From Ignavibacteriales bacterium (GTDB lineage: Bacteria > Bacteroidota > Ignavibacteria > UBA10030): 34,855 nt of DNA. The stretch spans positions 1-34,855 of the forward strand of contig JACPSI010000001.1 of NCBI GenBank assembly GCA_016193365.1, read 5' to 3'. Position numbers and translations under genes: made by a program. Of the stretch, positions 1 through 7,734 are shown in pieces (within the stretch, counting starts at the first letter, position 1; the number at the start of each line of letters is the position of its first letter). The notes below the pieces were generated by a model. That model made no database searches. It saw only the letters and a list, made by a program, of their open reading frames with translations, and was not told where the DNA came from.

Positions 1-1167
1 CTTCTGAATGAACAGGTGAGCATTCAGGATTACATCAATAATTTTCTGAGACGAAGAGTTCACGGAATGGAGTCGCTCGCCGTCGTCGACCGCTTTGGCA
101 AAATCATAGCACACGCGGAAATGGAAAATGTCGAGCGCACGATTACAGCGCAGCGGTTCGATGAAATCAGCCGTGCAGACTCCGCTCTGCTGGTCGAGAC
201 TCCCACGCACTACAGATTTGTTCAGGCTGTCTACACCTTCAACAAACGGCGAATCTTTCTCGGCGGCTGTTCTGTGAGTTTTTCCAAGGCTGTCCTCCTT
301 ACCCCGATCGAGGAAATGAGGCGTCAGATTGTCCTTACGAGCCTCGCGGTCTCCTGTCTGGCAATTCTCATCGTCTATGTCGTTTCAAAGAAACTCGTCC
401 GCATTATTATTGTCCTGTCGGATGCGGCGCGTAAAGTCGGTGCGGGGAACCTCAAGGTCACCGTTATTACACGGATCAAAGATGAGGTCGGAAGCCTGGC
501 GAAAGAATTTAACTACATGGTCATGCAGTTGCGCGAGAAAATGGAAATGCAGAAATTTGTCTCCCGCTCAACGGTGCAACTCTTGTCCGGAGGCAAAGAA
601 GCCACTCTGGGCGGAACGCGCCGCGTCATCACTGCCATGTTTACGGACATCCGAAACTTTACGTCCGTCTCTGAAAGCAAATGGCCTGAAGAAGTTGTCG
701 AGACTTTGAACCATTACCTTGACCTGCAGACGCGCGTGATCCACGACCACAAAGGAATCGTCGATAAATTCCTTGGAGACGGGATTATGAGCATCTTCAC
801 CGGCGACAAAATGGTGCATAATGCTGTGACCGCCGCTGTGGAACTTCAACGCAGCGTCGCCAAGATGAACAAGCAAAGAGAAAAGAACCAGGAAATTGTC
901 CTGGAAATCGGCATTGGCCTCGCTACGGGCGTTGCCGTTCTCGGCAGCATTGGTTCTCACGACCGCATGGATTACACGGCCATCGGCGATACAGTCAACC
1001 TCGCTTCCCGGCTCTGCGGGATAGCGGGACCGAAGCAGATTCTTGCGAACGAGGATTTTATCAAACGCCTGAACGGCGAATTCAAAGTAAAATCTGAAGG
1101 AAAAATCGCTATCAAGGGTAAACAAGATCGAGTCCCTGTACATGAGATTTCGTATTCTCTCTCATGA
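1..1167 (+). CDS. Membrane-bound class III adenylate cyclase, 5' partial
   Basis: Probably makes cAMP from ATP at the inner membrane. The frame is open from base 1 through a GTG at 16, so the true start lies before the window; residues below count from that GTG. An extracytoplasmic sensor part is followed by a membrane helix (about 105-123), a HAMP linker (about 125-178) and a cyclase domain (about 200-380). Metal-binding aspartates are D211 (FTDIRNF) and D255 (KFLGDG). K251 and T321 (DYTAIGDTVN) sit at the purine-selecting positions, and N328/R332 are the transition-state residues. Thr in place of Asp at 321 is the class IIIb pattern, a group that includes bicarbonate-responsive cyclases. 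All catalytic residues are present, so it should be active. The end overlaps the next gene by 26 bases. Adenylate rather than guanylate specificity is inferred from the Lys/Thr pair. Confidence 0.9.
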   Translation, partial: LLNEQVSIQDYINNFLRRRVHGMESLAVVDRFGKIIAHAEMENVERTITAQRFDEISRADSALLVETPTHYRFVQAVYTFNKRRIFLGGCSVSFSKAVLLTPIEEMRRQIVLTSLAVSCLAILIVYVVSKKLVRIIIVLSDAARKVGAGNLKVTVITRIKDEVGSLAKEFNYMVMQLREKMEMQKFVSRSTVQLLSGGKEATLGGTRRVITAMFTDIRNFTSVSESKWPEEVVETLNHYLDLQTRVIHDHKGIVDKFLGDGIMSIFTGDKMVHNAVTAAVELQRSVAKMNKQREKNQEIVLEIGIGLATGVAVLGSIGSHDRMDYTAIGDTVNLASRLCGIAGPKQILANEDFIKRLNGEFKVKSEGKIAIKGKQDRVPVHEISYSLS

Positions 1168-2863
1168 CGCTCAGCGGACAGCAGCCGCCCTCCTGCTGCC
1201 CATTCTGATCCCCCTCTCCGCTTTCTCTCAAATCACCGGCAGCAGAGATTATGCGCTTGGCGGCTCGTCCGTTATGTGGTATCCTCGTGCTTCTGCGCTG
1301 TACCGCAACCCCGCCGAGTTGGGGCGCATTCACCAGTCGGAGTTCTTTCTCACGACAAACCGGTGGTCCAACCTCTCGTCGATGACCGGTACGCATTTTG
1401 AACCTTACGTAGGGACGTTCGCGGCAGGAATAGCCCGGCTTTCTTCAACGACGCAGTACAGCGTGGGCTACAGCGGAATTTTTCTTGGGCAGCACGGGGT
1501 AGGGACAGCCGTCAACATCAACCCCGATGCAAACCCGAGTGTTTCTCTTGCCTTTGGGGTCTCGGTCCATCTTCCGGATTCCACTTCACAGAATTCCGGT
1601 TTTCATGGCGGGTTGACTGTCGCAAATCTGAAACCCGGCGCCAGGCCCGAACAACTCGGCTTGAGTGCGGGGGCGGCATACTGGCCCATCCGAAACCGGC
1701 TGCGCATTCAAGCTTCCTTTTTACAAGGTGACGAACCACTCGGCCTCCTTGGTGCGGAAGTCTTTCCCTTCTCGTGGTTCTCTCTGCAACTCGGGACAGA
1801 ATCATTCAAGAAAATTTTCGCGGGCGTGTCCGTTCCTTTCCAGTATGTCCAGGCTGAGTTTGCGGCGGGCAAAGAAGGTGTATCTCTTTCGTTCAACTTC
1901 CGCATCGGCGAGCCCGCCGTGGAACAGAGGGCAAGGCACTACGACCTCGGCGTGAAAGCCTACAACGAACAACGGTATTCTGAAGCCCGCCGCTCGTTGT
2001 TGACAGCCCTTCAATACGACGAAGCTTTTTTCCCCGCGCGCTCACTGGCGGATCAGGCTACCGTTTCGCTGGAGGAACATTCAGCCAAAAACCTCGAAGA
2101 AGGAAAGAATCTGGAGAGCAAGGGAAACGACGTCGAAGCTGAAAAAAGGTATGCCCAAATCCTCAGGATGGATCCGCACCATGCGGAGGCTCAGACTCTC
2201 TGGACCGCAGTCAGGTCACGAACGCAGGCATACGTGAAGCAGCTTATTGCGACGGGCGACAGCCTCATGGACAAGAAAAACTACGAGCGGGCACAACTGC
2301 TGTACGAACAGGCGCTTGAAATCGACCCGGACAATGAAACCATCAGCCCACGTTTGGAGGACCTTGCGGTGCTGCTGAAATACTCGGCGCAGGCAAGCCT
2401 TACGCGAGCCAAATCGTTCCTCGAGCGCAACCAGCTTGACGATGCTCAGCGCGAATTTGAACGCGTCCTGGCCTCCGAACCAAGGAATGCGCGGGCTCGC
2501 ACCGGGATTGAGACCATACGAGTACGCCGGCTGGACGAAATAGTGGAGCGCGGTAAAACCGCATTCAACGAAAGAAACTATTTTGAGGCACTGAGTATTT
2601 TTTCAGAAGTCCTGCAGCGCGACGAAAAACATCTGGATGCGAAGACGTTGTATGAGAAAACCCGCGAGGCGCTTCAGCCTGAGCTCGATAAATATTTCAA
2701 AACCGGTCTGCAGTTCTACGTAAAGGAACACTACAAAGCGGCGATCGAATCGTGGGACAAAGCCCTCCTTATCCAGCCTCAACACCAGGCAACCCTCGAA
2801 TATTACAAAAGGGCTCAGGAAAAGCAAAAGGCCATCGAGAAGCTCGAAAAAGAAAACCGATGA
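1142..2863 (+). CDS. Secreted PorV/UPF0164-like barrel domain fused to TPR repeats
   Basis: Function unknown; an envelope protein of 573 residues. A signal peptide covers about residues 1-29 (basic stretch, then a leucine-rich core ending in AFSQ). Residues about 30-256 resemble PorV/PorQ-type outer-membrane barrels: an early GG-rich segment, an RNPAEL motif near 55-60 where these families carry a NPAGL-like motif, and alternating strands ending near FNFRIGEP. From about 263 to 560 there are repeated TPR-like helices, and the end is a charged coiled coil. The ATG at 1142 lies inside the cyclase gene, but it is the only start that keeps the signal peptide. Translational coupling to the cyclase is likely. 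The TPRs would face the periplasm if the barrel sits in the outer membrane; that topology is inference. Confidence 0.8.
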   Translation: MRFRILSHDAQRTAAALLLPILIPLSAFSQITGSRDYALGGSSVMWYPRASALYRNPAELGRIHQSEFFLTTNRWSNLSSMTGTHFEPYVGTFAAGIARLSSTTQYSVGYSGIFLGQHGVGTAVNINPDANPSVSLAFGVSVHLPDSTSQNSGFHGGLTVANLKPGARPEQLGLSAGAAYWPIRNRLRIQASFLQGDEPLGLLGAEVFPFSWFSLQLGTESFKKIFAGVSVPFQYVQAEFAAGKEGVSLSFNFRIGEPAVEQRARHYDLGVKAYNEQRYSEARRSLLTALQYDEAFFPARSLADQATVSLEEHSAKNLEEGKNLESKGNDVEAEKRYAQILRMDPHHAEAQTLWTAVRSRTQAYVKQLIATGDSLMDKKNYERAQLLYEQALEIDPDNETISPRLEDLAVLLKYSAQASLTRAKSFLERNQLDDAQREFERVLASEPRNARARTGIETIRVRRLDEIVERGKTAFNERNYFEALSIFSEVLQRDEKHLDAKTLYEKTREALQPELDKYFKTGLQFYVKEHYKAAIESWDKALLIQPQHQATLEYYKRAQEKQKAIEKLEKENR

Positions 2864-2867
2864 ACCA

Positions 2868-2905
2868 CATCCGGAATCTGCTGTAACGGCCGAATTGTCC
2901 GGATG
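2868..2905. repeat. 8-bp inverted repeat between the TPR gene and the next gene
   Basis: CATCCGGA at 2868-2875 is matched by TCCGGATG at 2898-2905, with 22 bases between that include CGGCCG. No T-run follows, so it is not a classical intrinsic terminator. It may be an mRNA stem or a protein-binding site. Confidence 0.4.
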
Positions 2906-2943
2906 GGTTTCACATCAAGAGAACTAATGAAGGGGGAAGTTTC

Positions 2944-3378
2944 ATGGAATCTTACAAGATCTATAAAGCCTTGTTCTTTATCGGGAGCGGATGGAATTTT
3001 GCCATCGCGGGCTCTCTCTTCATCCTCACACCGTGGCTCCACACGATCATCGGCATCGAGCCGCCCCGTTACCCGGTGTTCATCCAGTTCAACCTGATGT
3101 CTGTTTTCTTTTTTGGCTGCATGCAGTGGATGGCGGCTCGTGACCTTCACGGCAACAGAGGCGTGATCAAACTCCTGGCGTGGGCAAAACTTGCCATGGG
3201 AGGCATCTTCGTTTCTTCGCTGTTCCTTCACGACCCGCCGAAAGCGTTGGTTGTCTTTCTCTTGCCGGGAATGATTCTCGACGTTGCCTTCGGGCTGATA
3301 TTTTGGCGGTATGTGATATTCAGCCGGTCAACGGCGCGTGGTGTCGGGAAGGCAGATGGCGCCCTGACCACACGCTGA
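2944..3378 (+). CDS. Small integral membrane protein, function unknown
   Basis: I do not recognise a named family. The 144-residue protein is mostly hydrophobic, with about four membrane helices (roughly residues 8-30, 40-60, 75-95 and 100-122) and a short basic cytoplasmic-looking tail. The helices carry several aromatic residues. The start is supported by a purine-rich ribosome site (GAAGGGGGAAG) 5 bases upstream of the ATG at 2944. It lies 80 bases after the TPR gene on the same strand and ends 5 bases before the convergent ferritin gene, with no room for a terminator. It could be co-transcribed with the cyclase and TPR genes, but nothing in its sequence ties it to their function. Confidence 0.75.
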   Translation: MESYKIYKALFFIGSGWNFAIAGSLFILTPWLHTIIGIEPPRYPVFIQFNLMSVFFFGCMQWMAARDLHGNRGVIKLLAWAKLAMGGIFVSSLFLHDPPKALVVFLLPGMILDVAFGLIFWRYVIFSRSTARGVGKADGALTTR

Positions 3379-3383
3379 TCGGT

Positions 3384-3878
3384 TCACTCCGCTTTTCGTG
3401 CCGCCAGCTGACGATCCAGCATGATCAAGCCCGCGGGAGCGTCGCCCACCTGCTTCAACAAGTGAATAACCTCGTTGGCGCTCTTTTCTTCCTCAACCTG
3501 CTCTTCAATAAACCACTGCAACATTACCTGAGCCGGGTAGTCTTTTTCCTTGATGGCCAGCTCATACAGGCCATGAATGAGCGAAGTGACCTTCTGCTCA
3601 TGCTCCAACACTTTCTTCATAACATCAAGAGGGCTCCTGTAGTCCATCTTTGGCTTGGCGATGGCTTCAAGCTCCACTTTTCCTCCCCGCTCGATGATGT
3701 GCTTGTAGAGTTTTAATGCGTGGCCGTATTCTTCCTGGCTCTGGATCATCATCCAATTCGCAAAGCCCGGGAGATTTGTGCTCTGAAAGTACGCAGACAT
3801 GGAGAGATACTGGTATGAGGAAAAAAATTCATGCGTAACTTGCTCGTTGATTGCATCCAGTACTTTTTTTGAAATCAT
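3384..3878 (-). CDS. ftnA: Bacterial non-haem ferritin
   Basis: Cytoplasmic iron store that oxidises Fe(II) and holds the mineral in a 24-subunit shell. The 164 residues match the family's usual length. The ferroxidase residues sit at the same numbers as in E. coli FtnA: E17, E50, H53, E94, E126, Q127 and E130. There is no bacterioferritin-type haem signature. A clear ribosome site (AAGGAG) lies 8 bases before the ATG at 3878. The gene follows dctM on the same strand after 46 bases with no visible terminator, so read-through from the TRAP operon is possible. Separate iron-dependent control is equally plausible; I could not identify a Fur-like box. Family assignment is firm; shared transcription is inference. 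Confidence 0.95.
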   Translation of the reverse strand: MISKKVLDAINEQVTHEFFSSYQYLSMSAYFQSTNLPGFANWMMIQSQEEYGHALKLYKHIIERGGKVELEAIAKPKMDYRSPLDVMKKVLEHEQKVTSLIHGLYELAIKEKDYPAQVMLQWFIEEQVEEEKSANEVIHLLKQVGDAPAGLIMLDRQLAARKAE

Positions 3879-3924
3879 GGTAGACGCTCCTTATGTAAGA
3901 TGTGATGAAAATTCATGGCGGTCC

Positions 3925-5199
3925 TCAATTCGCAGCATTTACGATGAACAAGCTCAGTTCCGGGACGTACGTTATCACCATCAACGCGATGAGCTCCAGC
4001 ACGATGAAGATGAGCACCGACCGCGTAATGTGCAGAATGGGTTTATGAAACCGCAAGCCGGAAAGGAAAAGGTTTAATCCCACGGGAGGCGTGAGATAAC
4101 CGATTTCGAGGTTTGTCAGGAATATGATGCCCAGATGAATCGGGTCGACCTCAAACTGCATCGCCACGGGGAGAATGAGAGGGACGACAACGAGGATCGC
4201 CGAAAAAATATCCATCATCATCCCGACGATAATCAGAAAACCGTTGAGGATAAGAAGGAACGTCACCTGGCTTGTGACATTTGCCTTCACGACTTCAAAA
4301 AGTTTCTGCGGGACTTCCGCGTCGATCAAATAGTTCGTCAACCCCAGTGCCGTTCCCACAATGGCAAGGATCGCCCCGACGAGCAGCATGCTTTCTTTCA
4401 TGACCCGCGGCACATCGGTAAACAGCTTAAGGTCTTTATAAATGAAGACCTCCACCACAAGGACGTAAAACGCGGTGACCGCAGCGGCTTCCGTTGCGGT
4501 GAACACGCCTCCATAGATCCCTCCGATGATGATGAGCGGCAGCGGAATCTCCCACGCCGCTCCCTTTACAGCAGAGATGATATTCTGATAGCCAAAGGAA
4601 ACCCGCGGGACCTTTGCCGACACACTTACGCCGACGCTATACACGGATAAAAATGCAATCAGAAGAATTCCAGGGAAAAGGCCGGCCAGAAAAAGCTTGT
4701 CAATTTCAGCTTTTGAGATGACGCCGTACAGAATGATGGGCAGGCTCGGCGGAAACAGCAGCCCTATACTCCCCGATGCCGTCACCAGTCCAAGAGAGAA
4801 CTGTTCGGGGTATTTCTCTTTCAACAAAACAGGATAGAGAAGGCCTCCCAGGGCTACGATCGTAACTCCTGAAGCTCCCGTAAAAGCCGTAAAAAATGCA
4901 CAGGCAACAAGAACGACAATCGCGAGGCCACCGGGCATCCACCCAAAAATCGCCTGGGCCACGTGCACGAGACGTTTCGGCGAGTTGCTCTCCGCCAGAA
5001 CATATCCGGCAAACGTGAACAACGGTATCGCAATCAAAACCGGGTTTTCGGCAATGGAATACAGGTTGATGATGACGGCAGAGCTGTCGATATCCGCCGA
5101 GGCAAAAGCGTACAACGCAAACGCGCCGATGACGGCAAACAGCGGTGCACCAAGCAAGGCCAGAAGACTAATAAGTGCGACAACGAACCATACATTCAC
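3925..5199 (-). CDS. dctM: TRAP transporter large permease subunit
   Basis: Large membrane subunit of a TRAP (tripartite ATP-independent periplasmic) secondary importer, which moves the solute using a sodium or proton gradient. The 424-residue product has about 12 hydrophobic segments and the family's glycine/proline-rich loops, for example in the stretch reading GASGVTIVALGGLLYPVLL and in the LTPPVGLNLF motif near the end. I place the start at the GTG at 5199 rather than the longer open frame to 5307. The GTG has an AAGGAG site about 7 bases upstream, overlaps the dctQ stop by 3 bases, and gives the family's normal N-terminus. Upstream of it the reading frame overlaps dctQ and does not look like protein. 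Fourth and last transporter gene of the operon. Substrate unknown. Confidence 0.93.
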   Translation of the reverse strand: MNVWFVVALISLLALLGAPLFAVIGAFALYAFASADIDSSAVIINLYSIAENPVLIAIPLFTFAGYVLAESNSPKRLVHVAQAIFGWMPGGLAIVVLVACAFFTAFTGASGVTIVALGGLLYPVLLKEKYPEQFSLGLVTASGSIGLLFPPSLPIILYGVISKAEIDKLFLAGLFPGILLIAFLSVYSVGVSVSAKVPRVSFGYQNIISAVKGAAWEIPLPLIIIGGIYGGVFTATEAAAVTAFYVLVVEVFIYKDLKLFTDVPRVMKESMLLVGAILAIVGTALGLTNYLIDAEVPQKLFEVVKANVTSQVTFLLILNGFLIIVGMMMDIFSAILVVVPLILPVAMQFEVDPIHLGIIFLTNLEIGYLTPPVGLNLFLSGLRFHKPILHITRSVLIFIVLELIALMVITYVPELSLFIVNAAN

Positions 5200-5693
5200 G
5201 AAGCGCTCTCCTTCTCCATAAAGGAACGCACATTGAGGAGAGCCCGCACCAGGAAATGAATCATGAGCAACGCAAAACCGGACGGAATGATGATTTCCGA
5301 GTACCATGCAGGAATGTCATGATAGAGCGTGGCGTTTACCGAAAGCTCGTTCTGCACAAAAACAACCGACGCGCGGAAAAGAAAGTAGCAAGTCACCACA
5401 GCAAAAAGATGCGTGAACACACCAACGAGCAGGCGAGCTTTCGGCCTGATGAATCTGGTGAAAGCGTCAATAGAGATGTGACGGTCGTTGCTTGTGGCGA
5501 GCGCTGCACCAAGAAACCCGATCCACAGGACGAGATGTCTCAGAAGGATATCGACCCAGATGATGGTGCTGTTGAAACCATTCCGCAGCACAACCTGGAG
5601 AAATGCCATGAGAATCATGGCTGAAAGAAAGAGGACGAGGAGAACCCCTTCGGCTTTATTGAGGAAGGCGTCAAACTTTCGCAGAAAACTCAT
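5196..5693 (-). CDS. dctQ: TRAP transporter small permease subunit
   Basis: Small membrane subunit that pairs with DctM in TRAP importers. The 165 residues contain four membrane helices (about 15-37, 50-68, 88-110 and 128-150). The loop after helix 2 has the typical DctQ region with a conserved tryptophan and the sequence RHISID. Its ATG at 5693 overlaps the dctP stop in an ATGA arrangement, and its TGA overlaps the dctM GTG, so the three genes are translationally coupled. Length and layout match separate (not fused) DctQ proteins. Confidence 0.92.
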   Translation of the reverse strand: MSFLRKFDAFLNKAEGVLLVLFLSAMILMAFLQVVLRNGFNSTIIWVDILLRHLVLWIGFLGAALATSNDRHISIDAFTRFIRPKARLLVGVFTHLFAVVTCYFLFRASVVFVQNELSVNATLYHDIPAWYSEIIIPSGFALLMIHFLVRALLNVRSFMEKESAS

Positions 5694-6709
5694 TGAGCGG
5701 CTTTGTTGTTCTTCCGGAATTCTGCAAGAGCACTTTCCACATTGTTCAATAACTCTTCAGAATAGAGTTTACCAACAAGCATTCTTCGCGCTTTTCTGCC
5801 GGTTTCAAGGTAATGGGCGAGGTCTTTGGGGTCGACTGTCAGGAACTTCATCCCGGATTTCCTGAGAGTCTCCAGGGATTTTTGATTGTCCTCCCGGCTG
5901 AGCTTGGTCAGTTTGCTCATATACAGCCGTCCATTTCTCAGGAGGATTTCCTGCAGGTCTTTTGGTAAGCCGTCAAAGTATTTTTTTGAAATAAGCACGG
6001 CTCCAGCGGCGTTCGTCAGCGGCACGTCGATGACATATTTCGCCTGTGTATGCCATTGCAGGCTGATGGCAGCAAGCGGCGACGTGTAGAACGCATCAAT
6101 GAGTCCCGTCTGGAGCGAAGTCCGAACATTGTCGAGCGACAGGGCAATTGGGTTAATCCCCAGCATTTTGAAAGCAATCTCAGGCATGGCATCTCCTTCC
6201 CATGTCCAGATTCTTATCGACTTCAGGTCGTCCGGCTTTCGGATTTCCGTTTTGGTAAACACATAAACAAAGCCAACGTCCGTCATGCCCAAAAGGACGT
6301 ACCCGCCATCCTCAAACGCCTTTTCAAACTCTTTGCCAAATCGTTCCAGAAGATAATCTGTCTCCCGTGCGTTTTGTACGAGAAACGGCGCCTCCAAAAC
6401 ACGAACAGAGGGAGCTACTTCACCCATGCCAACCCCCGTCACTCCCACTGAATGGATTTGCCCGATTTTCACCTTTCTCAGGTACTGCTGCTCTGTTCCC
6501 TGTGAACCTCCAAAGTAAATCTTAAACCCCATGCGCCCGCCGCTTTCTTTTCGCACGGCAGCATCATATTCACGCATCACATTAATCCACGCCGTTCCTT
6601 CGGGCGCCACGGTGGCAAATTTGACCGTAAACTCCTGTGACCATGCCAAGGTACAAGCGCTCGACATCAGCCACAGTATAGTTCTCAAGAATTTCAATTT
6701 CTTTTCCAT
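5690..6709 (-). CDS. dctP: TRAP transporter periplasmic substrate-binding protein (TatP/DctP type)
   Basis: Periplasmic receptor that delivers substrate to the DctQM permease. 339 residues: a signal peptide (about 1-24, ending LAWSQ) and a DctP fold. R166 in the motif SIRIW occupies the position of the family arginine that normally binds a carboxylate ligand, and the segment ALSLDNVRTSLQTGLIDAF is the conserved hinge region. The flanking residues (RIWTWEG) differ from the usual C4-dicarboxylate binders, and the upstream neighbour encodes a TatT lipoprotein. It therefore fits the receptor of a TPR-associated TRAP system better than a malate/succinate importer. Starts 3 bases after tatT. The ligand cannot be named from sequence. 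Confidence 0.92.
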   Translation of the reverse strand: MEKKLKFLRTILWLMSSACTLAWSQEFTVKFATVAPEGTAWINVMREYDAAVRKESGGRMGFKIYFGGSQGTEQQYLRKVKIGQIHSVGVTGVGMGEVAPSVRVLEAPFLVQNARETDYLLERFGKEFEKAFEDGGYVLLGMTDVGFVYVFTKTEIRKPDDLKSIRIWTWEGDAMPEIAFKMLGINPIALSLDNVRTSLQTGLIDAFYTSPLAAISLQWHTQAKYVIDVPLTNAAGAVLISKKYFDGLPKDLQEILLRNGRLYMSKLTKLSREDNQKSLETLRKSGMKFLTVDPKDLAHYLETGRKARRMLVGKLYSEELLNNVESALAEFRKNNKAAQ

Positions 6710-6712
6710 TCG

Positions 6713-7585
6713 TCAAAAATATTCATTTGTGTTTGCCAACAGCCGTTGAGCCTTTTGTTTTGCCACCGCATTCGGAAACGTGGCAGCCGGGAGGATATCC
6801 GAAGGCGCTTCTATCACTTTTTTCAGGAGAGATTCATACAATTCCTGATCCTGCACTTGAACTGCGTATGTTTTTGCATAGAACACCTGGGTCATCAAAA
6901 ACTTCCCTTTGTTGACAGCAAGACAGCGTTCGAAATAATCCCTGGCTTTTTCCGGCTTACCACCCAACGCCGGAGGCAGGCTGCCTTCTATGCTCCCGAA
7001 AAACAGCAAGGCGCCTCCATGATAGTACGTCGAGTCGTTTGTCCTGACGAAACCCATGAGTGCTTCCACCTTCGGGAGATCGATCAGAGCATCGGGGTCA
7101 GTGCGCGTAATATTGACATAACTTCCCCATGCAAATGCAGCCCAGAACGCCGCCGGCACATCCTCCCGAGATAAAGAACCCACAGATTTTGAAAAAGTTT
7201 CAAAGTCCCCATTCATGCCAGAACGGAATCCGTCCTTTTGGCCCAGAATCCTCAACGCAAAATCACGCGCACGAAGATACAACGACCTGGCCCTTTCGAG
7301 GCTGTCGTCCTCGACGAACGCGAGCGAGTAGGCGTTGTAGCCTTGAGCCGCAAAGAGCAAGAGCTTTTCATTCTCCGGGTCGCCTTTTATGAGCGCCTCG
7401 ATGAGTTTCAGATTTGCCCCCAGCGCCTCCCGTGCGAGCTCGGTGTCGGATTCTTCATTGAAAGCCTCAAAACCATAGTCCATAATGCCGGCCATGGTCC
7501 GAATGGCAATCGTTTGAAAACAGCCGGAGAAAAGAATTGCGACAAACAGCAGCGTCGTTTTTGTGGGGAACGTCGAGGTCGTCAT
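6713..7585 (-). CDS. tatT: TatT-like TPR lipoprotein of a TRAP transporter
   Basis: Likely periplasmic T component of a TPR-associated TRAP transporter, the family of Treponema pallidum Tp0956, where TatT forms a trimer that docks with the substrate-binding protein. From the ATG at 7585 the product has 290 residues. A lipobox (LFSGC, Cys22) predicts a lipid-anchored mature protein, followed by helical TPR-like repeats. Features shared with the family are an early AxxxMAG-like helix, an AFAWGSYVNITRTDP segment near the middle, and a final helical segment with FLMTQVFYAKTYAVQVQD. A longer open frame reaches 7717, but that extension would bury the lipobox and runs through the promoter. There is no Shine-Dalgarno site; the promoter places the transcript start next to the ATG. 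First gene of tatT-dctPQM. Confidence 0.85.
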   Translation of the reverse strand: MTTSTFPTKTTLLFVAILFSGCFQTIAIRTMAGIMDYGFEAFNEESDTELAREALGANLKLIEALIKGDPENEKLLLFAAQGYNAYSLAFVEDDSLERARSLYLRARDFALRILGQKDGFRSGMNGDFETFSKSVGSLSREDVPAAFWAAFAWGSYVNITRTDPDALIDLPKVEALMGFVRTNDSTYYHGGALLFFGSIEGSLPPALGGKPEKARDYFERCLAVNKGKFLMTQVFYAKTYAVQVQDQELYESLLKKVIEAPSDILPAATFPNAVAKQKAQRLLANTNEYF

Positions 7586-7592
7586 TCGCAAA

Positions 7593-7621
7593 AATATAGG
7601 GAAATAAAGAATGTGATTCAA
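7593..7621 (-). promoter_or_regulatory. Sigma70-like promoter for tatT-dctPQM
   Basis: On the minus strand TTGAAT (7621-7616), a 17-base spacer and TATATT (7598-7593). Only 7 bases separate the -10 box from the tatT ATG at 7585, so transcription would begin at or within a base or two of the start codon. This agrees with the lack of a ribosome-binding site. Confidence 0.6.
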
Positions 7622-7655
7622 AACAAACCTGTGTTTCCAGAGTACACACATTGAT

Positions 7656-7684
7656 TTGACTGTGATTTGATAATCGAGTACTTT
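7656..7684 (+). promoter_or_regulatory. Possible promoter for the two-component genes
   Basis: TTGACT at 7656-7661, 17 bases, then TACTTT at 7679-7684, a weak -10. It lies about 50 bases before the response-regulator ATG at 7735, and the tandem repeat at 7685-7708 begins directly after it. Confidence 0.4.
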
Positions 7685-7708
7685 CGAATTGGCGAATTGG
7701 CGAATTGG
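7685..7708 (+). repeat. Three perfect tandem copies of an 8-bp unit
   Basis: CGAATTGG occurs three times without a break at 7685-7692, 7693-7700 and 7701-7708. It sits in the leader of the response-regulator gene, just after its possible -10 box. It could be a binding site for the regulator itself or a simple slippage repeat. Confidence 0.85.
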
Positions 7709-7734
7709 TCGAACCATTTCCGAACGATGAGCGT

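Noticed and set aside
568-1143. 191-codon open frame on the minus strand in the cyclase gene
   Set aside because: Shadow of the conserved cyclase domain.
2868-2905. Terminator after the barrel/TPR gene
   Set aside because: The inverted repeat is clear but the 22-base gap and lack of a T-run do not support an intrinsic terminator.
5200-5307. N-terminal extension of DctM
   Set aside because: It overlaps dctQ by over 100 bases and lacks membrane-protein character; the GTG at 5199 has a ribosome site and the family N-terminus.
3925-6709. C4-dicarboxylate (succinate/malate/fumarate) specificity for the TRAP transporter
   Set aside because: The gene symbols dctPQM name the family only; the receptor's binding region and its TatT partner argue against assuming that substrate.
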